Source of the DNA: Cohnella sp. AR92
GTDB lineage: Bacteria; Bacillota; Bacilli; Paenibacillales; Paenibacillaceae
NCBI RefSeq assembly: GCF_003990975.1
Contig: NZ_RZJR01000009.1
Span: 1-64,000, forward strand
Length of the DNA stretch: 64,000 nt
Reading direction: 5' to 3'
Part shown: in pieces, positions 38,951 through 47,592 of the stretch
Numbering within the stretch: position 1 is the stretch's first letter
Layout of the letters: every line of letters starts with the position of its first letter
Notes under the pieces: generated by a model
Told to the model about the DNA's origin: nothing
The model's database searches: none
What the model saw: only the letters and a program-made list of their open reading frames with translations
Program-made: the position numbers and the translations under genes

Positions 38951-41779
38951 GTGTTCGACAGGATATTCAAGAGGAATTCGAAGCCGCCTCAAAGCAATCA
39001 ACCGCAGCCGCAACCGAGCGGACCATCCGGCAAGCAGTCGAAGCAGCAGAATCAGCCACCGCTCGCGCCGGCGCGGAAGAGTCCCGAAGATCAGCGCAAG
39101 GACGATCTCGCCGCCGAAGGGAAGACCCAGATCCCTTTAATCGCCGATAATATCTATAAAGCGATGCTCGCCAAAGCCGGCGAGCAAACCTCGCAATTCC
39201 TCCTGACCAACAAAGAAGCGCAAGCGTTGCGCGAATCGATCAAGAAAGCGGCCAACAAGAAGGTAGAAGACGAAATCAAGGGCATGGATCCGAGTTCGGG
39301 GTATTCCGAATCCCAGAAATCCGATGCCAAGAAGCATGCCCTGGAGCAGGTTCAGAAGGCGAAGTTCCTGGAGGGAACTTTGAAGAAAGCGGCGCTGGAT
39401 ACGGTGAAAGCGACCATAAAAGAGGACAACAAGGAGAAGCTTGAGAAAAAAGCGCAGCCCGTCTACGATAATGCCCAGCCTAAACTCAAGATGCCGCTGG
39501 ACAAACAGAAAGACGAAGTCAAGGAACAAGCGGAGAAGGAAGGACAGACCGAGTCCAACAGCTTGCTCGCCGGATTCGTCACGCAGATCAAGAAGGATCT
39601 GGCGGGCAAGATCAAGACGAATGCCGCATTCCTTAACGGCGACATAGAAGCAGACGCCATCGATACGGTGGGCAAGGAATTAACGGAACGCAAGCGGCTG
39701 GATGGCAAATTGACCGTCGATAACCAGTTTATTGATTCCCTTTACGATAACAAGCTGCTGGCGCCGATCAAACAGGCCGTGGTGATGAAGCTCGGCTACG
39801 ATCGCGGCTTCTTCAGCAGAACCTCGGACGAGACCAAGAAGTTCGTCAAAGAGATGTCCGACGCGGCCGTGAACAAGGTAGGCGCGGAGATCGACACTGC
39901 GGTGGCCAACGACAATCGAACGAAGTCCAGCGAGGTCAGCAAGAAATACTACGGGATGATGGCGAGGGTCCAGGCGAGCTCGCTCACGAAGGGTTCGATC
40001 CAAGCCGGCATCGAGGAGAAAGCGGATGAGATTGCCAAGAAAGTCCTGCTCGACGCCAAGGCCAAGGACGGATTGACGGCTGCCGCCCAATCGTCCGCCT
40101 ACGATGCGGCCAGAGTCAACGAAGGCGATGGCGAGAAGATCAGTGCCGCCTCCAAAAAAGGGGCTCAAATAAAAGCAATCGAGCTGCTGAAGGCCAACCA
40201 GTCGATCGCCGTGCTGGAAGCGCGGAAGATCACCAAAGGCGTAAAAGAGGACAAAGACAAGAACATCGCGGCGGCCCCTAAGGATCAAACGAAACGGGAC
40301 GAAATCGCGAAGAAGATCGAGTCGAAGATCGACGAGAAAGACGTCGCGGGCAAGGCCGTCAATCAAACCCTCGAAGCGGATACGCTTGACGGCGGCTTCG
40401 CCAAGGTCGGCAAGATTATCGACCTCGCGGTGCCGAATCGCGGCGATTCCGCCGCGTTCGAATTCGAGCTCAAGATTCCGGTCGAACAGAGCGGCTCCGC
40501 CTACATTCTGTTCGGCTTGGCCGCGGAAGCGGAGCGAGACGAGAAAGATCTGACCGTGAACTCCCAGTTTACGTTCGGCGCCGGCTTCCAGACGTTCGGC
40601 TTGGATGCCAACTTCCGGGCAGGGTTGTTCTTGGAGAGCAAAGCGAAGGATTCCGTCGCCGTTATGAAGCTGTTCTCCTACGGCATGTACAGACAGATGC
40701 GCAATATCTCCACGACCGCCGCCGAATACTTCTGGGGCCAAGGCGGCAAGTCCGGCATGTCGAAGACGGAAGAAGCCGAATTGTGGGCGGCCATGATCGA
40801 ACAGAAGCATATGAAGCAAGGCAATTACGTCGACGTCGGCCTGATGGGCAAGCTGCAGGGAGACATCAACGCGGGCGTCGCCAAGATGGGCGGCGAGATT
40901 GGCTATAAGCGGCTGAACCATTATGATAAAGAGACGATCCTCGACAAGATGGGCGGCGCCTCCAATACCACGGTCGGCTTCGGAGACGGTACCGACTCCA
41001 CCGCGGCCGGCCTCAAGAATAAAGCCGACAAGATGGCTTTCGGCGTTCTCAAAAACGCGAACAAGCACGTCATCGAAGCCGGCGCGACAACCGAGGTCAA
41101 ACTGGGCAATACGAGCGTCGGGTTCGGCCTAGAGGGCTCCCTTGCCTTCGTTAACGGCAAGATGAGAGCGCTGGAGATCGCCGCCAAAGGCTCGATTCCG
41201 TTCGCCTACGGAGAAGACGTCGCCGAATGGGCCAAGATTGCCTCCAAGTGGGTCACGCCGATCGTCGGAGGGGTCAAGAACGTCGTCGGCTTGCTGCATA
41301 GCAAGGTAGGAAACAAACCGGCAGCCGGCTCGCCGGTCAAAAAGAACGAGAACAAAGGTTTGAGAGGCGCGGGTTCCGTGCTCGACACCGGCTCGGACGT
41401 GCTGTTCACCGTACCGCAATTCGACACGCTAGGCAAGGGGTTAGCCGAGAAAATCCAAGGCGACGAGACGATCAACGACACCGTGCGCGGCTGGCTCACC
41501 GGAGAGAAGACCACGAGCGCTACCGAGAAAGCGAACAAGGTTCTGCTCTCCAGCACGCTCGACCTGTCGCTTAACTTCGAGAAGGAATGGAACAAAGGCG
41601 GCATCTCCAAGGGCTGGGAGATCGCGCTCGAAGCCGCGGAGACGAAGACGTTCGAGGTGGATGCGGAAGTGGTCAAGGTATCCGTCGAGAAATCCAAGAG
41701 CCTGGGCAAGCTGGGCTTCGGCATGAACGATAAAGGCGAACTGGAGTTCAAGGGCGGCTTGCTGGGATTCGAGAATTAA
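38951..41779 (+). CDS. 942-residue protein, candidate injection-system cargo
   Basis: No family is recognised. It starts at GTG after AGGGGGA. Residues 1-60 are rich in Gln, Pro, Ser and Lys and look disordered. Residues about 60-500 are Lys/Ala/Glu-rich helix. Residues about 500-830 are a Gly-rich beta region (AEAERDEKDLTVNSQFTFGA and similar), and about 840-942 a further beta segment. There is no signal peptide or membrane span, and no DUF4157 HExxH motif. It is transcribed away from the injection operon, with the YbjN-like gene 28 bp behind. Disordered N-termini mark known Afp/PVC cargo, so cargo is a reasonable guess, but a structural role is also possible. Confidence 0.6.
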   Translation: MFDRIFKRNSKPPQSNQPQPQPSGPSGKQSKQQNQPPLAPARKSPEDQRKDDLAAEGKTQIPLIADNIYKAMLAKAGEQTSQFLLTNKEAQALRESIKKAANKKVEDEIKGMDPSSGYSESQKSDAKKHALEQVQKAKFLEGTLKKAALDTVKATIKEDNKEKLEKKAQPVYDNAQPKLKMPLDKQKDEVKEQAEKEGQTESNSLLAGFVTQIKKDLAGKIKTNAAFLNGDIEADAIDTVGKELTERKRLDGKLTVDNQFIDSLYDNKLLAPIKQAVVMKLGYDRGFFSRTSDETKKFVKEMSDAAVNKVGAEIDTAVANDNRTKSSEVSKKYYGMMARVQASSLTKGSIQAGIEEKADEIAKKVLLDAKAKDGLTAAAQSSAYDAARVNEGDGEKISAASKKGAQIKAIELLKANQSIAVLEARKITKGVKEDKDKNIAAAPKDQTKRDEIAKKIESKIDEKDVAGKAVNQTLEADTLDGGFAKVGKIIDLAVPNRGDSAAFEFELKIPVEQSGSAYILFGLAAEAERDEKDLTVNSQFTFGAGFQTFGLDANFRAGLFLESKAKDSVAVMKLFSYGMYRQMRNISTTAAEYFWGQGGKSGMSKTEEAELWAAMIEQKHMKQGNYVDVGLMGKLQGDINAGVAKMGGEIGYKRLNHYDKETILDKMGGASNTTVGFGDGTDSTAAGLKNKADKMAFGVLKNANKHVIEAGATTEVKLGNTSVGFGLEGSLAFVNGKMRALEIAAKGSIPFAYGEDVAEWAKIASKWVTPIVGGVKNVVGLLHSKVGNKPAAGSPVKKNENKGLRGAGSVLDTGSDVLFTVPQFDTLGKGLAEKIQGDETINDTVRGWLTGEKTTSATEKANKVLLSSTLDLSLNFEKEWNKGGISKGWEIALEAAETKTFEVDAEVVKVSVEKSKSLGKLGFGMNDKGELEFKGGLLGFEN

Positions 41780-41807
41780 AAGTTTGAACCGATAAGGAGA
41801 ACGATCC

Positions 41808-42758
41808 GTGATGGCGAACCAACGATCTACTCTGAATACGAAGCTTCCCGTTCAGCTTCTGGCGCTTGACGGCACGTCGATTCCCGCTACGGCGATCCAT
41901 ATCGCGTTGCAATATCAAGATTCCGTAGGAAGCTGCGAGATGACGCTGGAAGTCGGAGGCGCGACCGCTCAAGCCATTCTGGAACAGGAATGGTTCCACC
42001 TCTTCGCCAGCGCCAGGCTGGATCAGGCTTCCTTCGAGCCCGATCGACCCGTGCGATTGCTTGTCTCCCTGCGCCCGGCCATCGTTCGGAAGCTCGCTGC
42101 CCAAGGCTTGGACGCGGAGGACGTCTTCAACGCCTTGCTTCCGAACGCGGATGCTGCGGCTCTCCCCCTCTCGGTCCCGCTTAAACAGGCTGAGAGCTGG
42201 CTGGCGATCGAGCTGAAGCAAGAGCTCGCGCTGCCGGAGGAACTCACGAACGAGGGGACGATAAGCATCGGCTTGCGCACGAATTGGCGCGAGAAGCTGG
42301 CCGTTGGACCGGGTTTACGGGAAGGGAGCGGCACGAAGTCTTCCGTTTCCTTATACGCGCAGATGGAAAGCTACTTATCGAGCAAAGGCCTGAAGGCCGA
42401 GCCGATCAACGAAGAACTGATGAAGCTTCGATTCCATGCGGAAGAAGCCGAATGGGGCTGCGTCGTTCAGGTCGACGAGGACGCAAGGCTTCTTGTTCTC
42501 TACTCGGTCTTCCCGCACGCGATTCCGGCTCCCCTTCGCGAGGAGACCGCGCTGGCGTTCATGGGCGAGAATTACGGCAGCCTGCTGGGCAACTACGAGA
42601 TGGACACGGAAGACGGCGAGCTGCGCTACCGTTCGACGATCCCCGCCGGACCCGAGCTGGACTATGGGATCCTATCGGCGGTATTGGCGGAGCATCTCAA
42701 CGTCATGAGACACTTTATTCCGATTATCGCCGACGTCAGCGAGCAGAACGGGCTGTAA
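41808..42758 (+). CDS. YbjN-like domain protein, candidate chaperone of the preceding gene
   Basis: A 316-residue protein starting at GTG or at the ATG one codon later; AAGGAG precedes both. The N-terminal 160 residues are not recognised. Residues about 185-310 resemble the YbjN family (SLYAQMESYLSSKGLKAEPI, then WGCVVQVDEDARLLVLYSVF and EHLNVMRHFIPIIADV). YbjN domains share a fold with type III secretion chaperones. Paired with the 942-residue protein in one two-gene unit that ends at a strong terminator, it could keep that protein in a loadable state (inference). There are no catalytic motifs. Confidence 0.65.
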   Translation: MMANQRSTLNTKLPVQLLALDGTSIPATAIHIALQYQDSVGSCEMTLEVGGATAQAILEQEWFHLFASARLDQASFEPDRPVRLLVSLRPAIVRKLAAQGLDAEDVFNALLPNADAAALPLSVPLKQAESWLAIELKQELALPEELTNEGTISIGLRTNWREKLAVGPGLREGSGTKSSVSLYAQMESYLSSKGLKAEPINEELMKLRFHAEEAEWGCVVQVDEDARLLVLYSVFPHAIPAPLREETALAFMGENYGSLLGNYEMDTEDGELRYRSTIPAGPELDYGILSAVLAEHLNVMRHFIPIIADVSEQNGL

Positions 42759-42762
42759 ATAG

Positions 42763-42808
42763 AAGAAGCTGCCGCGAAGGTCTTTAAAACCTTTCGCGGC
42801 AGCTTCTT
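42763..42808. terminator. Bidirectional terminator
   Basis: AAGAAGCTGCCGCGAA (42763-42778) pairs perfectly with TTCGCGGCAGCTTCTT (42793-42808). It is a 16-bp stem between the convergent YbjN-like and SDR genes, with T-rich or A-rich flanks on both sides. Confidence 0.9.
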
Positions 42809-42821
42809 TCATACTAATAGC

Positions 42822-43538
42822 TTACGGATTCGTCGACCAGAGGCCGGCTTGCTTCAAGACGACTCTCGGATGCAGCTTCAGCTGCATGACCATGAATTCG
42901 GCGAGGTCCTCCGGCTGCATGACCTTCTCCGGATTGCCGTCCGTCAGCTTCAGCTCGACGGCCATGTCCGTTGCGATCGTGCTCGGCGTCAGCGTGGCCA
43001 CGCGGATGTTCTTCTTGCGAACCTCAAGCATCAAGGATTCGCTTAGTCCGATAACCGCGGCCTTCGAAGCCGAATAGGCGCTTGTGGCCGGGGCGCCTCT
43101 CTGGCCGGCGGTCGAGGAGATATTGATGATGTCGCCCGTGTTGCGTTCCATCATCTCCGGCAATACCGCGCGAGTCGTGTAATACACGCCCTTGACGTTT
43201 ACGTCGATGATCTTCGTCCATTCTTCGGGCGTCAGGTCCATGAAGCCGCCGAATTTGGAGATGGCGGCGTTGTTCACGAGAATATCGATGGGGCCGAGCT
43301 CTCCGCGAATGGATTCGACCGCAGCCGTGATGGATGCCAGATCCGCAACATCCCCCGCCGCAACGGCTACCTTGACGTCGTAGGACTTCAATTCCTCCGC
43401 TACCTTTTCTAGATTATCCAGCGTTCGTCCGACGAGACCGACGTGAATGCCTTCCTGCGCGAATGCGATTGCCGTAGCGCGCCCGATTCCTCGTCCCGCT
43501 CCCGTGATCAAAGCTACTTTTCCTGCGATTGCTTGCAT
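42822..43538 (-). CDS. SDR family oxidoreductase, FabG-like
   Basis: A 238-residue short-chain dehydrogenase/reductase. The NAD(P) motif TGAGRGIG is at residues 12-19, NNA at 89-91, catalytic Ser at 141-142 and the YxxxK pair at Tyr155 and Lys159. The length and sequence are close to B. subtilis YoxD/FabG-type proteins. It probably reduces a ketone or oxidises an alcohol; the substrate is unknown and no fatty-acid synthesis genes are nearby. AAAAGGAG precedes the ATG. The gene is transcribed alone towards a shared terminator. Confidence 0.9.
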   Translation of the reverse strand: MQAIAGKVALITGAGRGIGRATAIAFAQEGIHVGLVGRTLDNLEKVAEELKSYDVKVAVAAGDVADLASITAAVESIRGELGPIDILVNNAAISKFGGFMDLTPEEWTKIIDVNVKGVYYTTRAVLPEMMERNTGDIINISSTAGQRGAPATSAYSASKAAVIGLSESLMLEVRKKNIRVATLTPSTIATDMAVELKLTDGNPEKVMQPEDLAEFMVMQLKLHPRVVLKQAGLWSTNP

Positions 43539-43734
43539 GATTTCTAACCGCTCCTTTTGTGTTTATAAATCGTGATCAGTCTTGCCTACGCCCTTGCCTA
43601 CGCCGCGAGAAAGCAGACATCTGCTTTAAGTTCACCCGATTCGAGTCTAAGGCATGGACGATTGTTCCGCAACAGAGTCCTCCTGAGGGCTCAGAGAGGC
43701 AGCTGCTTAGAAAATCGAAAGAACGGCATCACCC

Positions 43735-44994
43735 TCAATCTTCATCCTCTTCGAAGCCCTTCATGACCCGGCGAGGGAGCAACCAACCCGTCCACAGCAA
43801 AGCAGCGGCGAGCGCGGGGAACCAGAGAGCCGGATTGAACGGCAGGTTCGGCAGGCAAGCGACGAGCCAAGTTAGCGTCACCATGACGATTCCGCACGTT
43901 CGGGCGACGGAAGCGATGCTGCTCCCCCTCTCCTCCTGGGCCAGAGGGACGACCGAAGCGTTCTCGGCGAACCGTACCCGGCCGAGCTCGGTGATCTGCA
44001 AGCCGCCGACCAAGAACGCGATAACGAAAGCGATCAAGTCGATGACCGGCTTCTGGGCGAACGCCGTGACGAGCATCAAGAGGACGCTCCAGCGCCATAG
44101 AGCGCCGAAAGTCTCGCTGCGAAGCATGGTCTTGGCGTACAGGTACCGCCATGCGTTCTTCCTCTTCCAGCCCAGCCGATCCGCCGTCCAGACGACCCAT
44201 AGGCGCCGAGCCGGCCTTGCGAATTCGGTCGGCAGATCGACAAACCAGCCTAAGAATCGGTTCCATCGGCGCTTCGCCGCCCCTTCTTCGGCGATCAGGC
44301 GATCCCAAGGCAGGGTGAGCTTGGGCGACAGCCGCGATAACGAATACCAGACGGCGACGGCGAGCACGGAGAAAAGGAGAGCCAAGCCGAACGACTTCAG
44401 CAGCAGAGCCGAGACGATGGCCGCAACGATGGCCCATCTTCCCAGCAGCAGCCCGATCCGCCACGCGGAGTCCGCCATCCGCCTCTCCAGCCATGCCGCG
44501 TGCACGTTCCATACGGCGAGCAGCGCGAGTGCGGCGGCAAGCGCCCATAAGGAACGGCCATCGGCCGCCGCCTCGGTAGCCGGAGCGCGGGTATAGATCG
44601 GCACGAAGATGCCGAAAGCGAGCAGCACCCGAATCGCGCTGGAGACCATCGATTGGCGAATCTGAGGCTTGAGCATGCCGTTTAGCATCTCCGACTCCAG
44701 CGGAAGCACGAAGACCGTATCCGAAGGCTGAAAATAAGTGCGAAACGGAGTCCATAAACAGAGCAGCGCCAGAACGATCCAGCCGACCCAAGCGGACGGC
44801 CACTGTTCGGGCATGTTCTTGACAATGCGGATGTACCCCATCACCAGCGTGATCAGGATACCCGAAACGACCAGGCCGAAGCCGCTTTGGAAAACATATC
44901 GGAAGTGCGGATAGATCTCCCGGCGGAACGCCTCCGCTCTGGAGGCTCTCAGCTTGCGAAGCTCGCCGAGCCTCTCCTCTCGGTTAGCGCCCAA
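43735..44994 (-). CDS. ecsB: ABC transporter permease, EcsB type
   Basis: A 419-residue membrane protein with about ten spans. The TTG at 44992-44994 is preferred because GGAGGGGG is just upstream and the product begins LGANREERLGELRKLRASRA, close to the usual EcsB N-terminus and length. The longer ATG at 45045 lies inside ecsA. The start overlaps the end of ecsA by 11 bp, so the ATPase and permease are coupled. EcsAB acts in secretion and intramembrane-protease control in Bacillus and in peptide export in other Firmicutes. Confidence 0.85.
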   Translation of the reverse strand: MGANREERLGELRKLRASRAEAFRREIYPHFRYVFQSGFGLVVSGILITLVMGYIRIVKNMPEQWPSAWVGWIVLALLCLWTPFRTYFQPSDTVFVLPLESEMLNGMLKPQIRQSMVSSAIRVLLAFGIFVPIYTRAPATEAAADGRSLWALAAALALLAVWNVHAAWLERRMADSAWRIGLLLGRWAIVAAIVSALLLKSFGLALLFSVLAVAVWYSLSRLSPKLTLPWDRLIAEEGAAKRRWNRFLGWFVDLPTEFARPARRLWVVWTADRLGWKRKNAWRYLYAKTMLRSETFGALWRWSVLLMLVTAFAQKPVIDLIAFVIAFLVGGLQITELGRVRFAENASVVPLAQEERGSSIASVARTCGIVMVTLTWLVACLPNLPFNPALWFPALAAALLWTGWLLPRRVMKGFEEDED

Positions 44995-45748
44995 GCTTCG
45001 TTCCCCCTCCTTGCTCCGCTTCAAGCACAAGCGCCTCGAACGCATCGTCGAGAGACGGCGCGTTTCCCGCTGCCCTCTTCACGTTCTCTGGAGTGCCTGA
45101 AGCGATGATTCTCCCTTGGTGGAGGACGATCAGATGATCCGCCCTTCTCTCCAGCGCGGGCAGAATGTGGGAGCTGAGCAGGATGGCGGAGCCCTGCGAG
45201 CGCGCTTCGTCCAGCGCGCCCGTCAACGCTCTCGTCGCGAGCGGGTCGAGCCCGAGGAACGGTTCGTCGATGATGAGCAGAGGCGGCGAGACGAGCAGCG
45301 CGTTCATCAGCATGACCTTCTGCTTCATCCCTTTGGACAGGGTATCGGGCAGATTGCCCATCGCCTTGTCCATGCGGAACGTCTCCGCCAGCTTGGCCGT
45401 TCGGCGCTCCGCCTCCTGCTCGTCCAGCCCGTAAGCCATGGCCGTCCAGCGCAGATGCTCCGCGACCGTCAGGTTCGGGAACAGCGAAGGCTGCTCCGGA
45501 ACGTAGGCGCACGAGGAACGGAAGCGGTCGCGATCTTCCTCCAGCTTCACTCCGGCCACCCGGACCTCGCCCGAATGCGGAAGCATCAGCCCGAGGATAT
45601 GCTTGATCGTCGTGCTTTTGCCCGCCCCGTTCAAGCCGATCAGCCCCGTCATCTGACCGGGGCCTATGGCGAAGCTGATTCCGTGCAGAACGGGCCTTCG
45701 CTGGCTGTATCCGCCCGTCAGTTCCTTGATCTCCAATGCCGGCGTCAT
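44984..45748 (-). CDS. ecsA: ABC transporter ATP-binding protein, EcsA type
   Basis: A 254-residue ATPase. I chose the ATG at 45748 (MTPALEIKELTGGYSQ), the usual EcsA start; an upstream ATG at 45817 adds 23 residues. Walker A is GLNGAGKSTTIKHI, the signature motif is LSKGMKQKVMLMNALL (LSKGM replaces LSGGQ, as is usual for EcsA), and Walker B is LLIIDEPFLGLDPLA. It sits at the inner membrane face and powers EcsB. The pair stands alone without a third gene (ecsC). Confidence 0.88.
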   Translation of the reverse strand: MTPALEIKELTGGYSQRRPVLHGISFAIGPGQMTGLIGLNGAGKSTTIKHILGLMLPHSGEVRVAGVKLEEDRDRFRSSCAYVPEQPSLFPNLTVAEHLRWTAMAYGLDEQEAERRTAKLAETFRMDKAMGNLPDTLSKGMKQKVMLMNALLVSPPLLIIDEPFLGLDPLATRALTGALDEARSQGSAILLSSHILPALERRADHLIVLHQGRIIASGTPENVKRAAGNAPSLDDAFEALVLEAEQGGGTKLGR

Positions 45749-45834
45749 CGCTATCTCCACTCCTCGCCTCGTTCTTCCATATGCTTTCATTATAAACGAG
45801 AGGAGACCAACGTTCAAAAAACGAGGCTATACGC

Positions 45835-47586
45835 TTAAGCTCCAAGCGATTTCGGCATGCGTTTCGGGAACCGAATCGTCGCCACGGTCCCTTCGCCGAT
45901 CGAGCTCTGGATGGAGACTCCGTACGTTTTGCCGAATTGCAGCTTGATCCGCTGATCGACGTTGCGAATGCCGTAGCCGATCCCCTTCTCCGTAGGATCC
46001 AGCACCCGTCCGATCATCTCCTCCTTCATGCCGAGGCCGTTGTCCTCCACTTGAAGAACGATATCGCTTCCCTCCAGAGACGCCCGAATGACCAGATGGA
46101 TCTCGTCGTCGTACCACGCGTGCTCGATGGCATTTTCCACGAACGGTTGAAGAATGAACTTCACGGTCTCGTAAGGAAGCGCCGCTTCGTCGATCTCGTA
46201 CCGCACTTGAATCCGTTCGGCGTATTTGATGCGCTGAATGTCCAGGTACGAACGGATAATCTGCAGCTCCTTCTCCACCGAGATGATCGTCTCCCCTTTG
46301 CTCAGGGTAAGGCGATAGAACTTGGCGAGCTCGCGGATCATCTCCTGCATCGTCTCGATCTCGCCCAGCTTCGCCATCCGGCTGATGGAGGAGAACGTGT
46401 TGTATAGAAAATGAGGGTTCATCTGCGAATGAAGCACCTGCAGCTCGACGTCCTTTTTCTCCAGCTTGCTGACGTAGACCTCGTCGATCAATCGCTCCAT
46501 GTTGGAGGCCATGTCGTTGAACGCCTCGCCGATCTGGGAGAATTCGTCCTTGCCCGGCACCGGCATCCGCTTGTTGAATTCGCCGTCCTTGAACGCCTTC
46601 ATCAAACGTATCAGCTTCATGATCCTCTTGGAGAAGAACCGCGTCATCATCCAGCTGATGATCGCCAGAACGAGAATGCTGGCCAGACAGATAAGGATGG
46701 TCAGGATCCCGACCCTGCGGGAGCTCTCCTGGAAGGATGACTTCGGAATCCAGGCGACCAGGCTGGCGTCCATGTTCTCGATCGGGTGCACGATCTGCAG
46801 GTAGCTCTCGGGATGATCGAAGCCGTTCCCGCTTGGAACGGGCCTGGCGGACGGCTCCGTCTTGGAGCTGGAATACAACACCTGCTTATTGCCGTCCATG
46901 ACGAACAGCAGGCTATCGCTGCCCAGCTTCGTATAATCGACGTCATAGAAAATATCTTCAAGCTTGACGCTGAGCCGAATCAAGCCGATGGTCGAGAGCG
47001 TATCGTAATTGATAATGGGACGCAGCAGCGAGATGCGGCCGATCGCGGCATCCCCCTCCACCTGCCGCCAGACGTTCGATTGATAAGTGAGATGCAGGGT
47101 TCTATACCAACCGGCGTTCTCGATCCGATCCAGATGATAGATGGAATATTGCCTTCTTTCGCCTGCCTTGGGGTCGCGATCCAGGTAATAATATTCGCTG
47201 ATATTGTTGTTCTGCAGATAGATGGACAGCTTCGTATCGATATTCGGCAGATTCACCGCCGACTCGATCTTCGGAAGAATGTATTGCGTCATGATCGTGT
47301 ATTTCTCGTAATCCAGATAATAGCCCGAAAGAATGCGCGACAGGGCTTGATCGGCGAAGATCGCCTCGGAGCCCCGGTACACGTCCGCCAGGCGGTAATC
47401 CGCGTTGCTTCCGGTCTGTCTGACGGCCACTTCCAGGTTGCTGCGGGCATGCTCTTCGCTAGAGTTAACGGAGGAAACATACGAATAACTCCCGATCACG
47501 ATGACGGGAGTCAGAACGAGCACGAGATACGAGATCAGGAGCTTATATCGAATGGGAATGTAGTCGTTCTTTCGTTTGAAGGCCAC
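45835..47586 (-). CDS. YesM-type sensor histidine kinase
   Basis: A 583-residue kinase. Residues 14-36 and about 298-320 are membrane spans around an extracellular sensor. HAMP is at about 320-372. The His-box QMNPHFLYNTFSSISRM is near residue 395, and the HATPase at about 470-580 has NAIEHAWYDDE and DNGLGMKEE. It is of the YesM/LytS-like His kinase group that pairs with an AraC-type response regulator. The regulator gene lies six bases upstream. In Paenibacillus such pairs sense extracellular sugars and regulate the adjacent ABC transporter. Confidence 0.9.
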   Translation of the reverse strand: MAFKRKNDYIPIRYKLLISYLVLVLTPVIVIGSYSYVSSVNSSEEHARSNLEVAVRQTGSNADYRLADVYRGSEAIFADQALSRILSGYYLDYEKYTIMTQYILPKIESAVNLPNIDTKLSIYLQNNNISEYYYLDRDPKAGERRQYSIYHLDRIENAGWYRTLHLTYQSNVWRQVEGDAAIGRISLLRPIINYDTLSTIGLIRLSVKLEDIFYDVDYTKLGSDSLLFVMDGNKQVLYSSSKTEPSARPVPSGNGFDHPESYLQIVHPIENMDASLVAWIPKSSFQESSRRVGILTILICLASILVLAIISWMMTRFFSKRIMKLIRLMKAFKDGEFNKRMPVPGKDEFSQIGEAFNDMASNMERLIDEVYVSKLEKKDVELQVLHSQMNPHFLYNTFSSISRMAKLGEIETMQEMIRELAKFYRLTLSKGETIISVEKELQIIRSYLDIQRIKYAERIQVRYEIDEAALPYETVKFILQPFVENAIEHAWYDDEIHLVIRASLEGSDIVLQVEDNGLGMKEEMIGRVLDPTEKGIGYGIRNVDQRIKLQFGKTYGVSIQSSIGEGTVATIRFPKRMPKSLGA

Positions 47587-47592
47587 TTCGGA

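Noticed and set aside
38951-41779. DUF4157 eCIS metalloprotease-like protein
   Set aside because: The HExxH motif of that family is absent.
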